Positions 32,701 through 43,300 of a stretch of DNA of 64,000 nt are shown here, in pieces (the first letter of the stretch is position 1; each line of letters opens with the position of its first letter). Position numbers and translations under genes: made by a program. The notes below the pieces were generated by a model, which saw only the letters and a program-made list of their open reading frames with translations, did no database searches and was not told the origin of the DNA. The stretch comes from Planctomycetota bacterium (lineage in GTDB: Bacteria > Planctomycetota > UBA1135 > GCA-002686595). The stretch is from NCBI GenBank assembly GCA_016220085.1, contig JACRIN010000038.1:84854-148853 (forward strand). Direction: 5' to 3'.

Positions 32701-35471
32701 AGCCAACCGTCGGGGCCCCAGTTGAACGCGTTGAGCGTCTCGTGCGTGTCCTCGTAGCCGAAGCCGTCGAGCACGACCTCGGGCGCGGAGTCCGGAATCA
32801 GGTCGTCGTCGCGATCGGGCACGAAGTAGAGGTACGGCGCCGCGCCGATCCACACGCCGCCGTGGCCGACCTCGAGGCCGCTCGCGAGGTTCAGGTGCTC
32901 GATGAAGATCGTGCGCTTCTCGAACGTGCCGTCGCCGTCGACGTCCTCGAACACCAGGATGTCGTCCTTGCCTTGGCCTTCGGGTCGGCGCTCGGGGTAG
33001 CTGAACGCTTCGAGCACCCACAGGCGCCCCTTCGCGTCGAATGTGAACGCGATCGGCTGTTGGAGGTCGGGTTCGCCGGCGACGAGCTCGATCGTGAACC
33101 CCGGCGGCGCGGTCATCGCGGCCGCGGCGGCGCGCGCGTCCATCCCGGAGTGGACGATCGCGTCCGGCACCAGCAGCTCGGGCACGTCCGCGGCCCGAGT
33201 GAACGTCGGTTTCGTCGCATGCAGACGGAAGTCGTCGAAGTTCAAGTGGCCCCAGCCGCCGGTCGCGTCGTCGACGAGGCGCAGGTAGAGCGTCTTGCCC
33301 TGCTCGGCGGTGAGGTCGACGACGACGCGCTGCATCGACTCGTAGTTCGCCGCCGACGTGCGGAAGACGACTTGTTCGTCGCTCGCGCGCACGAGCTCGA
33401 CGCGCTCGTCGTGGAACGCGCCGCCGCCGATCAGGAAGCTCGCCCAAGAGGTCGACGCGACGAACGGCTTCGAGCGCAGCGAGCCGCGCCGTCCGTCGCC
33501 GTGCTTCTCGTAGCCGCCGATCCAGAACTTGCCTTGGTGCAGGCTCTTCTCGCGGCCGCGCGCGCTCGCAGCGTCGCCTTCGATCGGTTGATCGGCGAAC
33601 GCGTCGCCGTCGCTCTCCCAGTCGCGTAGGTCGCCGGTCTCGAAGTCGGTGTTGACCGGCTTGCCGTCGGGGCCCTGCGGCAGCGAGCCCGCGTCCTCGG
33701 CCGCGTTCGCGTCGACGGCGCTCGCGAGGCGGCTGAGCTCGTCGTCGAGCCGCACCCAGTTCTCGTCGTCGCCCGCGCGTGGGCCGCGTGCGCCGTCGCC
33801 CGTGCGAGAGCCGAGCGCGCTGTCTCTCGGGCGCTCGCCGGGCGCGCTGTCGCCGTCGCGCGAGCCGGGCGCGAGGCCGTTCGCGCGCTGCTGGAGCTCG
33901 CGATCGAGCGTCGTCCACTCGCCGTCGTCCGGACCGCCCGCCGCGGCGACGCGGCGCCGGCCGTCGCTCGGTTCGGCGCGAGCTCCGGCGTTTTCGAGCG
34001 TCGCGAGCTTCTGCAGCAGCCAATCGCGCGAAGTCACGGTCGTCCCGTCGCCGAGCTTGATGAGGTACGGCTCGCCGGTGAGCGACGACTTCGACGCGCA
34101 GCGCTCGATGAAGTCGCGCGCGGTGCGGACCTCGACCGCGTCGCGCCACTTCGAGCGCAGGTGCTCGGCGGCTTCCTTCGCGGCGTGCTCGTCGCCGTTG
34201 CGGACGAAAGTCGCGCCGGACTTCTCGATCGCCGCGAGCAGTTGCTCGATCTTCTGCGGCTCGGTCAGCGCCGTCTTCGGCGCTTTCTGCCGCGCGACGA
34301 ACGTGCCCTTCTTGTTGCCGACGACCACGTCCGGCTTGCCGTCGCCGCTGACATCGCCGGCGACTACCTGCACGCCGACGCCGATGTCCTCGCTGATCAG
34401 GTGCGGGGTGAAGCGCGCCTCGCCTTTCGCCGGCCTCGAAAGCCCGAACCAATACAGCCACGCCTTCGAGCGCTCGCCGTCCGGATCGCCGTGGAGCCCG
34501 TGCGACCACCAACGCTTGCCGGTGACGATGTCTTGGAGCCCGTCGCCGTCGACGTCGACGAGATCGAGCGCGTGCACCTCGCCGAACTGGACGCCATCGA
34601 GCGTCACCTCGGGCTTCGAGCTCAGGATCTCGCGCACGACGAAGTCCGTCGCGCCTTCCTTCTTCGTCTGCTGCCACCACACGAGCCCGTAGTGGTGCGC
34701 GGCCATCGCCGTGATCACATCGTTCCATCCGTCGCCGTCGACGTCGTGCACGAGCATCTGCGCGCCGCCGTACTGGTCGCTGAACGGGAACGCGTGGAAC
34801 GTCCAATCCGGATCGCCGGCGAGCGCCGCGGGTTGCTCGAACCAACCGTTCGCGAGCAACACGTCCGCGCGCCGATCGCCGTTCAGATCGCCGACGCCCA
34901 GACCGTGGGTGAAGCGCTGCAGGCCGAGATCGCCCGACAGCGTGCGCCACTTCCACGGCGCTTTCGGATCGTGCGCGTCGGGCTCCGCCCAACCGAGGCG
35001 ACCCGCGGTGTGGCAGACGAGCTCCGGCTCGCCGTCGCCGGTCAAGTCGGTGAACGTCGGCGATTCGTTGTCGGTGTGCTCGATGACGAGGTGCTTCGCC
35101 CAGCGCTCGTTCTTGCCCTCCGGATTGCGGTACCAGTGCGTCGCTTCGCCCGGGAAGCCGACGACGAGCACGTCGAGCCAGCCATCGCCGTCGAAGTCGC
35201 GCGTGAACGCGAAGAAGTTGTCCGAGTAGCCCGCGGGGTCGAAAGGCTTCGGCTCGTAGAGCTCGCGCTTCTCGGCGAAGTCGGGGCCGCGATACCAGAA
35301 CGGGCCGCTGACGACGTCGAGCTTGCCGTCCTTGTCGAGGTCGGCGAACGTCGCGCCCTCGCCGAAGAAGGTGGTGGAGAGCTCGAGCCTCTCGAACGTG
35401 ACGTCGCCGGCATGAACGGCGCCGACGAGTCCGGTCACGCAAGCGAGCCAAGCGAAACGAGCGATCAGCAC
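29730..35471 (-). CDS. FG-GAP / PVC-type heme-binding dehydrogenase / HEAT / cytochrome c / DUF1080 giant secreted protein
   Basis: 1,913 residues with a signal peptide (1-21). FG-GAP/VCBS propeller repeats span about 30-430 (FADLDKDGKLDVVSG, FDGDGWLDVLVVG, DVDGDGWNDVITA). A low-complexity linker (about 510-600) contains two related W..LD.EL segments. A jelly-roll-like carbohydrate-binding region (600-760), the PVC-type dehydrogenase (about 787-1180, FTIELVAGEPDLQQPIAF), HEAT helices, a cytochrome c domain (CQQCH at 1602-1606) and a C-terminal DUF1080 concanavalin-like domain (about 1730-1913) follow. Family context suggests periplasmic or surface oxidation of polysaccharide-derived sugars. 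The GTG start is fixed by AAGGAGG 5 nt upstream and by the signal peptide; the longer open frame to 38237 is spurious. The 285-bp divergent gap beyond holds its promoter. Confidence 0.88.
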   Translation of the reverse strand: MLIARFAWLACVTGLVGAVHAGDVTFERLELSTTFFGEGATFADLDKDGKLDVVSGPFWYRGPDFAEKRELYEPKPFDPAGYSDNFFAFTRDFDGDGWLDVLVVGFPGEATHWYRNPEGKNERWAKHLVIEHTDNESPTFTDLTGDGEPELVCHTAGRLGWAEPDAHDPKAPWKWRTLSGDLGLQRFTHGLGVGDLNGDRRADVLLANGWFEQPAALAGDPDWTFHAFPFSDQYGGAQMLVHDVDGDGWNDVITAMAAHHYGLVWWQQTKKEGATDFVVREILSSKPEVTLDGVQFGEVHALDLVDVDGDGLQDIVTGKRWWSHGLHGDPDGERSKAWLYWFGLSRPAKGEARFTPHLISEDIGVGVQVVAGDVSGDGKPDVVVGNKKGTFVARQKAPKTALTEPQKIEQLLAAIEKSGATFVRNGDEHAAKEAAEHLRSKWRDAVEVRTARDFIERCASKSSLTGEPYLIKLGDGTTVTSRDWLLQKLATLENAGARAEPSDGRRRVAAAGGPDDGEWTTLDRELQQRANGLAPGSRDGDSAPGERPRDSALGSRTGDGARGPRAGDDENWVRLDDELSRLASAVDANAAEDAGSLPQGPDGKPVNTDFETGDLRDWESDGDAFADQPIEGDAASARGREKSLHQGKFWIGGYEKHGDGRRGSLRSKPFVASTSWASFLIGGGAFHDERVELVRASDEQVVFRTSAANYESMQRVVVDLTAEQGKTLYLRLVDDATGGWGHLNFDDFRLHATKPTFTRAADVPELLVPDAIVHSGMDARAAAAAMTAPPGFTIELVAGEPDLQQPIAFTFDAKGRLWVLEAFSYPERRPEGQGKDDILVFEDVDGDGTFEKRTIFIEHLNLASGLEVGHGGVWIGAAPYLYFVPDRDDDLIPDSAPEVVLDGFGYEDTHETLNAFNWGPDGWLYGCHGVFTDALVGAPGTPREERVPLNAGVWRYHPTEKRFEVFAWGTSNPWGVDFDDDGQAFITACVIPHLYHVVQGARYERQAGAHFDPYVFDDIKTIADHRHYLGSSPHGGNNRSGSAGGGHAHCGALVYLGDALPKEYRNTIFMSNIHGNRLNNDGLVRSGSGFVGTHRDDFVLANDAWFRGITVRSGPDGAVYFSDWSDKQACHWTEVERWDRTNGRLYRASFGKRSAKKVDLRKLSDAALAELALSENDWYVRQARLLLAERKAGPKVEGALRGILERNPDPRRKLRALWALHASGALSEKLAAAQLASPHEYVVAFAIQFLLEDHDAPAWVVNELTALARRTKSPVVRLYLASALQRMRLYDRWAIADALVRHGEDASDHNLPLMLWYGIEPLVPADPKRALALAEKSAIPLIANFVVRRAANEPACQDELVAAIARRTDREQRTVMIAELSEVLRVKRGLVVPKNWPALYAELAADSDPAVRDRALAIAVAYGDSTAFGALRGVLSDASAPRAQREKAFDALLGAKDRELAPHLIRLLDDDGLRGRALKALSTYDDPATAKAVLARYATLDQAEKRDALNTLSSRASWALELFGALGRGELPRADLGAFVLQNLRNLKDASVDELVARDFGLVRDTPEEKKKRIEELKGLISSEKLASASKPRGREVFSRTCQQCHTLFGGGGTLAPDLTGSNRADLDYLLSNVVDPSAVVGKEYQATIVELATGQILTGIVKKNDADGVVLATENDVLNLAHDEIETLKLTENSTMPEGLLDPLTPDEVVDLVAYLASPGQTRLLATPANAKLFFDGATLANWSGEPGVWSVENGELVGKTSGLDHNTFLLSDFELTDFKLALEVRLVNDEGNSGVQFRTEPLGAGGAEGGGVGGEVKGYQADIGPGWWGKLYEEGGRALLWDKSGEAHVVKDGWNRYEIEARGHRVKTWLNGKPCVDLDDPDGALSGIVALQVHSGEATEVRFRNFELTLD

Positions 35472-35756
35472 AGCGGCCTCCTTCGGGTGTGGGGTCGCGA
35501 TTGTAAGGAGCGGCGCCGCCGGCACTACCGCCGGCGCGCGTTCCCCGAACGCGATCGGCCCGCGTTCCGCGAGCGCGCTCGCCGCGCGATCCCAAAGCGA
35601 GGCCACCCCGCGTCGCGCGGACGTCACCGCCGCGCGGAGCGCGGATGCAACTCGGCGCGAAAACGCCCTCGCCCGCTCGCACTGCTGCGCCTTGACTCCC
35701 GAAGCGCGCTCCGGCATGAAAGGGGCCCCGCGAGGCCCCATCCCCGCGCGCACGGA

Positions 35757-36566
35757 GTGAGCGACCCCAAAGCAGACCTGAACCAAGCGCTGGTGAGCGC
35801 GCTGCGCGAGATGGGCGAGTCCGCGACGCCCGAGGAGCTCCGCGCGAAGGGCGTCAACCGCGTGCGGCGCGTCAGCCGCGAAATGGTCTCGAAGCTGATC
35901 GAGAAGGCGGTCAATCGCACGCTGATGGAGCGCACGATCGGCGTGCCCGATCGCGAGCTGCGTGCGCTCGTGCAGCGCGCCCACGACGAGTTCAATCGCA
36001 TCGTCGGCCACCAGGACGAGATCGATCGCACGCGCCTTCAAATCGGCGAGCAGCGCACGGCGTTGAAGGAGGAGCTCGGCCGCATCCGCGACGAACTCGC
36101 CGAACGCCGTCAGTTCGTCGAGCAACAGAAGTCGCGCGAGCGGACGCTGATCGAGCAGGAGGAGAACGAGATGCTCGCCGCGGCGATCCGCGAGTCCTTC
36201 GCGCGGCTCGACACGTTGCCCGCGGAGGTTCGGCGGCTGGAGCGCGAGGTGATCGTCGAGGCGCTCGGTGCGTTGGAGGTCGCGCGGACCAGCGCGCTCG
36301 ACTTCGGCCGTTCGGAGTCCGGCGTGCGGATCCAGGAGCTCGAACGCCGCATCGCGAAGCTCGTGCAGTCGCTGGAGGCGACCGAGCAAGCGCTCAAGCG
36401 CGTCGCGAAGTACCAGCAGGGCGACGCGGGGCTCGAGTCGATCTACCGCACCGTGCAGGGGCTCGACGGCGGGGATCCGGACGCCGAAGCGAAGAAGGAG
36501 CTGATGCGGTCGATCTTCGAGAAGAACCTGGAGCTCCATCTGCGCCAGAAGGCCGCCGCTCCCTGA
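35757..36566 (+). CDS. Coiled-coil protein, unknown
   Basis: 269 residues, GTG start, no signal peptide. The N-terminal 60 residues may form a small helical domain (ALVSALREMGESATPEELRA). Residues about 65-230 are predicted long coiled coils (heptads through EIDRTRLQIGEQRTALKEEL, ELERRIAKLVQSLEATEQ). Two GxG-free linkers follow, and a basic C-terminus. I know no family; architecture alone suggests a structural or scaffold role. A GGGGCC/GGCCCC hairpin (35721-35738) lies just upstream and could influence expression. Confidence 0.7.
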   Translation: MSDPKADLNQALVSALREMGESATPEELRAKGVNRVRRVSREMVSKLIEKAVNRTLMERTIGVPDRELRALVQRAHDEFNRIVGHQDEIDRTRLQIGEQRTALKEELGRIRDELAERRQFVEQQKSRERTLIEQEENEMLAAAIRESFARLDTLPAEVRRLEREVIVEALGALEVARTSALDFGRSESGVRIQELERRIAKLVQSLEATEQALKRVAKYQQGDAGLESIYRTVQGLDGGDPDAEAKKELMRSIFEKNLELHLRQKAAAP

Positions 36567-36899
36567 CGCGAGCGTCGGGTCTCGCGCGTCTCGCGGGTCC
36601 CGGACTCTCAACGGGGTGTCATCCGGCCGGCGCGCGCGATGCGTGCTAGGCTTGCGAGGTGACTCGCGAGGCCCCGGAAATCGCCGCCCAATGCGGCCGA
36701 ATTCGGCCCCGTGCAGCCCAATGCAGCAGCGACGTGCACCAAGAGCTCGCGGCGCCTCGCGGCCGCCACACCGGAGCTCGCGAGCGGACGGCGTCCGCCC
36801 GAACGGATTCGGAGCGCCCGATCGGCGCGTAGTCGACGGCGAGCGACACTCTAGGAACTCGAAGAGCGGCGAGACGAGACAGCGACAGGATCGGTTGCG
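36567..36899. other. Intergenic region upstream of the propeller/cytochrome genes
   Basis: 333 bp with no ORF of coding character. A TAGGCT sequence at about 36649 and an AGGA near 36890 are the only weak signals seen. It probably holds the promoter of the downstream gene pair. Confidence 0.4.
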
Positions 36900-39800
36900 A
36901 TGAGCAGGCAGCGAACGGGCGGCGGTTGGGGGTTCGCTTTGATTTCGGCGCTCGCTTTCGGCGCGGCGGCGTGCGGCGGCGGAGGCGGAGACGGCGGGTC
37001 GGCGCCCGCGGCGCACACCAAGGTTCCGTTCGACGACCAACGCGACCGCTGCGTGCACTGGGACGTCCATCCGCTCGAGCCGCTGGTGGTCTCGAAGGAG
37101 CTCGGCGGCGCGCGGCTCTTCGCGCTGAACCAACCGGGCGCCAGGCTCGCGTCTTTCGATCCGGCGACGCTCGTGCGCGACTTCGAGCTGCCGATCGGGC
37201 CCGGCGCCGTGTCGCTCGCCGAGCGGCCCGGGACGCAGGAGGTTTGGATCAGCGACCGCGTCACCTCGTCGGTGACCGTCGTCGACCGCGCGAAGCTCGC
37301 GATCGTCGCGACGATCCGCGTCGGCGCGGGACCGCACGGGCTCGCGTTCTCGGCGAACGGAGATCGCTGCTACGTCGCGTGCGCCGACGTCAACCGGGTC
37401 GAAGTGCTCGATCCGACGACGTACTCGGTCGTGAAGCGCCTCGACGTGCCGGTCAAGGAGCCGCGCGCGCTCGTGTGCGTCGGCGGAGTCGTCTGGGTCG
37501 CGCCGCTGCTCTCCGGCAACGGCACCGCGCCGGTCGGCGCGAGCGCGAGCGGCAAGGGCGTCGACTCGATCGTCGCGATCGGCCACGCACCGCTGCCCGA
37601 CCGCGACCTGATCGCGATCCCGGTCACCGGCGATCCGCTGCTCGACGAGGTCGATCTCGCGCGCACGGTCACCGGCCTCGGCAGCGTGCTCTTCAACTTG
37701 CACGCGCGGCCCGGCACGAGCGAGCTCTGGATCCCGAACACCGACGCGCTCAACACGGCGCACAAGGGCCAGAAGAATTTCGTCGCGGGCCAGGTCGTCT
37801 CGAACCGCGTGACGATCGTCGACACCGCGGGGCTCGCCGCGCCGCGCGTCGTCGATCTCGACTTGCTCGCGCCCGCCGGCGTGCGCTGCGCGCAGCCGAC
37901 CGGCCTCGCGTTCGATCCGGTGCGGCCGCGCGTCTACGTCTGCGGCTACGGCAGCGACGCGGTCGCGGTGCTCGATCTCTCCGGGCCCGCGCCGACGTGG
38001 GCGGGCTCGATCGCGTTGCCGAACAAGCAGGTGTATCCGAAGTTCACCGGGCCGCGGACGTGCACCGTCGACGCGACCGGCCAGTTCCTCTTCGTCTTCA
38101 ACAAGGGCGACAACTCGCTCTCGCGCGTGGCGCTCGCGTCGTTGCCGACCGGCCCGAACTTCGCGTTCACGGCGTCGAGCCCGGTGACGCTCGGCTTCGA
38201 GCCGACGTCGGGCGAGGAGCGCCAAGGCCGCAACCACTTCATCAACGCGCGCAACTCGAAGTCGCTAACCACGTCGTGCGCTTCGTGCCACGTCGACGGA
38301 CACACCGACGGACTCCTGTGGGAGCTCTCGGACTTCCTCGATCCGGAGGGCACGCCCGACGACGCGCTCGCGTTCCCGTTGGACGAGAAGGGTCCGTTGG
38401 TGACGTCGAGCACGCGCCGCCAAGCCGAGACCGCGCCGTTCCACTGGCGCGGCGAGAAGCGCAGGCTGGTCGAGTTCAACGCGACGTTCGTCGCGCTGAT
38501 GGAGCGCCACGTCAACGGCGTCGCGAAGGACCTCGGGCCCGATTTCCGCTATCTCGAGCACTACATCAAGCGTCTCGCGATCCCCGCGAACCCGCGCCAA
38601 CAGCTCGATCGTTCGCTGACGCCGCTGGAGCAGCGCGGCGCCGACGTGTTCGCGCAGAAGCGCGTGTTCGGCGACGCGACGTGCGCGAGCTGCCACGCGC
38701 TGCCGCTCGGCACCGGCGGCGAGATCACCGCGAGCCACGTCGCGGGCGTCTTTGCGCAGGCCGATGTCGCGCAGTTGCGCGGCGTCGCCGATCGCCTGAC
38801 GCCGAAGCTCGACCTCGGCGGCGCGTTCGGCGTGCGCACCGAGCTCGGCGCGGGTCTCACGCACGGCGGCGCGTACGCGGGGTTGCGCGAGCTCCTGCTC
38901 GCGCCGCACCCGACCCAGGAGGGCGCGCAGACCTTCGACCTATCGAAGAGCGAAGCCGACGCGCTGGTCGCGTTCCTCTCCGCGTTCGATACAGGCCTCG
39001 CTCCGTCGACCGCGTACCAGGCGACCGCGACGCCGCAGAACCTCGCGACGTTCCGCGCGACGCACCTCGACTTCCTCTTGGCGCAAGCCGAGCTCGGGCA
39101 CTGCGACCTGATCTTCCGCGACGGCCTCGCGCAGTTCGGCGCGGCGACCGCGTCGGTGTCGGGGCTCTACGATCGCGAGCTGCACGCGTTCCGCACCGCG
39201 CGCGAAGCCGACGCGCCGCTCTCGGCCGACGCGGTGCTCGCGCGCGTCGCGCAAGGTCGGCCGATCACGTTCCTCGGCGTGCCCGGCTTGATGGGACGGC
39301 CGATGGCGATCGACCGCGACCTGGACGGGCTCTTCGACCTCGACGAGCTCGACCGCGGCACCGATCCCGAAGAGCTCGACACCGACCTCGATCAGTTCCC
39401 CGACGGCTACGAGGTGAAGTGGGGTCTCGACCCGCTGGTCCAAGACGCGTCGTCGCCGGACACCGACGCGCCGGGCTTCGTCGCCGCGCCGACGGTGATC
39501 TACACGACCACCAACACGATCAAGTTCGAGTTCGAGACCGACGAGGTCTGCCGCGTCCAGATCTCCTACAACGGCGGCATCCCGGTGCAGCGCCTGCCGC
39601 TGCAGAACGACTTCGACTTCGAGTTCTCGGTGGTGCTGAACGAGCTCGAGCCCGCGACGTTCTACGCGATCGACTTCGAGCTCAAGGACCCCGCCGGCAA
39701 CGTCGCGCACGTGCCGTACCAGCTCACGACCAAGCCGCGCGCGTTCGGCGAACCGCGGTTCGTCGACGCGCTGACGCTCGCGGTCGTGCCCGGCGGCGGC

Positions 39801-40103
39801 GGAGAGCTGCTGACCGCCGACGTCGCGCTCCGCACCGGCTCGGTCCAGGCCGCGGCCGGCGTCCCGGTGACGCTCGCGGTCTATCTGCGGGCGAACGACG
39901 GAGCGCTCTCGACGCTCGCGGACGCGGTCGGTGCGTCGACCGGCGCCGACGGGCACGCGCTGGTGCAGTTCGCGCTGCCGCCGCAGGGTCCGGCGAACCC
40001 CGGGGAGCTCTTCGCGGTCGTCCGCTCGGTCGCTCCGCCGGCCGGCGCGCCGGTCTACTTCGCCGCGCTGAACCGCAAGAACTTCGCGTCGATCGCCTGG
40101 TAG
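36900..40103 (+). CDS. YVTN-type beta-propeller / di-heme cytochrome c lipoprotein (copy 1)
   Basis: 1,067 residues. Lipobox AAAC places the lipid anchor at Cys25. Residues about 60-420 form a YVTN-like propeller (SSVTVVDRAKLAIVATIRVG, PHGLAFSANGDRCYVACADV). A cytochrome part has two heme motifs, CASCH at 460-464 and 595-599, in the context CASCHVDGHTDG typical of di-heme peroxidase-like (MauG/CcpA) proteins. A calcium-binding TSP3-like stretch (DRDLDGLFDLDELDRGTDP, about 801-820) and an FN3-like domain follow. It should be an envelope-bound electron-transfer or peroxidase-type protein. The next gene is a full-length paralog 200 bp downstream, which lacks the lipobox. The ATG is supported by the signal sequence. 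Confidence 0.85.
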   Translation: MSRQRTGGGWGFALISALAFGAAACGGGGGDGGSAPAAHTKVPFDDQRDRCVHWDVHPLEPLVVSKELGGARLFALNQPGARLASFDPATLVRDFELPIGPGAVSLAERPGTQEVWISDRVTSSVTVVDRAKLAIVATIRVGAGPHGLAFSANGDRCYVACADVNRVEVLDPTTYSVVKRLDVPVKEPRALVCVGGVVWVAPLLSGNGTAPVGASASGKGVDSIVAIGHAPLPDRDLIAIPVTGDPLLDEVDLARTVTGLGSVLFNLHARPGTSELWIPNTDALNTAHKGQKNFVAGQVVSNRVTIVDTAGLAAPRVVDLDLLAPAGVRCAQPTGLAFDPVRPRVYVCGYGSDAVAVLDLSGPAPTWAGSIALPNKQVYPKFTGPRTCTVDATGQFLFVFNKGDNSLSRVALASLPTGPNFAFTASSPVTLGFEPTSGEERQGRNHFINARNSKSLTTSCASCHVDGHTDGLLWELSDFLDPEGTPDDALAFPLDEKGPLVTSSTRRQAETAPFHWRGEKRRLVEFNATFVALMERHVNGVAKDLGPDFRYLEHYIKRLAIPANPRQQLDRSLTPLEQRGADVFAQKRVFGDATCASCHALPLGTGGEITASHVAGVFAQADVAQLRGVADRLTPKLDLGGAFGVRTELGAGLTHGGAYAGLRELLLAPHPTQEGAQTFDLSKSEADALVAFLSAFDTGLAPSTAYQATATPQNLATFRATHLDFLLAQAELGHCDLIFRDGLAQFGAATASVSGLYDRELHAFRTAREADAPLSADAVLARVAQGRPITFLGVPGLMGRPMAIDRDLDGLFDLDELDRGTDPEELDTDLDQFPDGYEVKWGLDPLVQDASSPDTDAPGFVAAPTVIYTTTNTIKFEFETDEVCRVQISYNGGIPVQRLPLQNDFDFEFSVVLNELEPATFYAIDFELKDPAGNVAHVPYQLTTKPRAFGEPRFVDALTLAVVPGGGGELLTADVALRTGSVQAAAGVPVTLAVYLRANDGALSTLADAVGASTGADGHALVQFALPPQGPANPGELFAVVRSVAPPAGAPVYFAALNRKNFASIAW

Positions 40104-40304
40104 CCGCGTCGGCGTCACCGCGGGCGGTGCGTGGGGCGCGACCGCGCTCACGGGCGGTGCGTAGGGACTGCGCGCGCCAGCGGCGAGCGTAGGACGCTGC
40201 TATCTTTAGCGGGGTCGAGCTCATTCCTTTGCGCCCGACACGGAACCTCTCGCGGTCGGTGTCTGCACCGTCCTTCCCCCGCATCGCCCCCCGAGCCGCA
40301 CACC

Positions 40305-43300
40305 ATGTGGTCGCTTCTCCTGCTGAGCCTCGCCGCGCAGTCCTCGACGATCCAGACGTCCGGTGCCGCCCAGGCGCCCGCGCGCGAGTCGCTCTTGGCC
40401 TACGACGATCTTTCCGACCGGTGCGTGCACTGGGACGCGCACCTGATCCAGCCGTTGACGCTCGCGTCCGGCGGGTTCCGGCTGTTCGCGCTCAACCAGC
40501 CCGGTAGTCGGCTCGTGATCTTCGACCCGGCGACGCTCGCGAAGAACGCCGAGATCCCGCTCGGCCCCGGCGCGGTCTCCGTGATCGAGCGCGGCGGCAC
40601 GAACGAGCTCTGGATCACCGACTGCGTCACGTCGTCGGTCACGATCGTCGACCTCGCCGCGCTGACGATCACGCGCTCGCTCCGAGTCGGCGCCGAGCCG
40701 CACGGCATCGTGTTCACGCCGAACGGCGACCGCGCGTACGTCGCGTGCTCCGCGGCGCGCACGATCGACGTGATCTCGACCGCGACGTACCAAGTCGTCG
40801 CGAGCATTCCGATTCCGGTGCGCGAGCCGCGCGCGCTCGTCCACGCCGACGGCAAGGCCTGGGTGGTGCCGCTGGTCTCCGGCAACGACACGGCGCCGAT
40901 GGGCACCGGCACCGCGAACGGCCAGGTGCAGAACATCACGTCGGTGGAGAAGCTCTCGTCGCTCGGTCTGCCGTCGTTGCCCGACCGCGATCTGCTCGCG
41001 ATCGCGACCCAGATCGACCCTGCGCAGGACTACTGGCTCTCGTCCGAGACGCGCACCGGGCTCGGCACCACGCTGCTCAACCTCCACGTGCGTCCGGGCA
41101 CGACCGAGCTCTGGATCCCGAACACCGACGCGCTGAACAGCCAATCGAAGGGCGAAGCGTCGTTCATCGCCGGCCAGGTCGTCTCGAATCGGATCACCGT
41201 CGTCGACGTCGCGACCGCCGCGGCGCCGCTGGTGGTCGATCTCGATGCGCTCGCGCCCGCCGGCGTCCGTTGCGCGCAACCGACCGGCCTCGCGTTCGAC
41301 CCCGTGCGTCCGCGCGTCTACGTCTGCGGCTACGGCAGCGACCTCGTCGCGGTGCTCGATCTCTCCGGCCCGACGCCGACGTGGGCGGGCAAGATCGATT
41401 TGCCGAACAAGCAGGTCTATCCGAAGTTCACCGGGCCGCGGACCGCGTGCGTCGACGCGACCGGGCAGTACCTATATGTCCTCAACAAAGGCGACAACTC
41501 GCTCTCGCGCGTCGATCTGACGACGCTGCCGACCGCGCTGCCGTTCAGCGTCTCCGCGGCGAGCCCGTTGACGCTCGGCTTCGAGCCGTTGTCCGGCGAG
41601 GAACGCCAGGGCCGCAACCACTTCATCAACGCGCGCAACTCGAAGTCGCTGACGAGCTCGTGCGCGTCGTGCCACGTCGACGGACGCACCGACGGCCTCG
41701 CGTGGGACCTGTCGCTTTTTCTCGACGCGGAGACGACTCCGAAGGGTTCGCTGAGCTTCCCGGTCGACGACAAGGGGCCGCTGGTGACGCAGAACACGCA
41801 GCGCATGGCCGAGTCCGGGCCGTACCACTGGCGCGGCGAGAAGGAACGGATCATCGACTTCAACCCGGCCTTCATCGATCTCCTCGAGCGCGACGTCGCG
41901 GGCGTGCCGAAGCACCTCGGGCCCGACTTCCGCTACCTCGAGCACTACATCAAGCGCCTCGCGTACCACGCCAACCCGGAGCAGGACTTCGCGCGCGGGC
42001 TCTCGCAGCTCGAAATGCAGGGCGCCGTGCTCTTCAAGACGAAGCCGGTGTTCCAAGGCGTGTCGTGCGCCGGTTGTCACCAGTTGCCGCTCGGCACCAG
42101 CGGCGAAGTGACGAAGAGCCACGTCCCGGGCAAGTTCGCGCAAGCCGACGTCGCGCAGTTGCGCGGTCTCGCGGAGAAGTTCTCGTCGCCGCTGACGATC
42201 GGCGGCGCGTTCGGCAAGCGCACCGAGCTCGGCGCGGGCCTTTCGCACGGCGGCGCGTACGCGTCGTTGCGCGATCTGCTGCTCGGGCCCGATCCCGACG
42301 ATCCGAACAAGCAGGCGTTCGCGCTGACGAGCGACGAAGCGAACGCGATCGCCGCGTTCCTGGTCGTGTTCGACACCGGCCTCGCGCCCTCGACCGCGTA
42401 CCAGTTCACCGTCGACGCGACGACGGCGTCCGGCAGCGGCGCGCAGGAGCTCGACAAGCTGCTGATCGAAGCCCGCGGCGGCCGTTGCGACGTCGTCGCG
42501 CGCTGCGGACCGACCACCGTGGTCGGCAAGACCGCGTGGCGCTCCTCGCTGTACGACCCCGCGCAGGACCGGTTCATCTGGGCGCGCGCGATCGCGGCGC
42601 CGGCGAGCCCTTCGGCGCTGCTCGGGCTCGCTCTGCAAGGCACTCCGGTGACGTTTCTCGGCGTGCCGCGGCTGATGGGGCGCTCGATGGGCATCGACCG
42701 CGACATGGACATGGCGCTCGACCTCGATGAGCTCGCGCAAGGCACCGATCCCGAGGAGCGCGACACCGACGACGACGGCTTGCCCGACGGCTACGAGCTG
42801 AAGTGGGGGATGGATCCGTTGGTCGCAGGCGGTTCGTCGCCGGACGTGCAGGTGCCGGCGCTGCTCGGAACGCCGCGGGTGATCTTCGCGACCACCAACA
42901 CGATCAAGTTCGCGTTCGAGACCGACGAAGTCTGCCGCGTCCAGATCTCCTACAACGGCGGCATCCCGGTCGCGCGCCTACCGCTGCAGAACGACTTCGA
43001 CTTCGAGTTCAGCGCGACGATCAACGAGCTCTCGCCCGCGACCGTCTACGCGTTCGACCTCGAGATGCTCGACCCCGCCGGCAACCTCGTCCACGTGCCG
43101 TTCACCACGAGCACGCGTCCGCGCCTCTTCGGCGATCCCGCGTACGTGCAGGACGTCGTGTCGGTCGTCGCGACCGTCGGCGTCGACGCGGTGCTGCAGA
43201 GCACCGTGACCCTGCGCAACGGCCAGGTCGCGACCGCGCCCGGGTACGACGTCGAGGGCTCGGTGCTCTACGTCGACGCGACCGGAGCGGTGACGGCGCT

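Noticed and set aside
29730..38237. A single 8.5-kb open frame on the minus strand
   Set aside because: Only 29730-35471 is coding (signal peptide, Shine-Dalgarno, domains). The remainder runs through the coiled-coil gene and the propeller gene on the other strand and is an effect of high GC.
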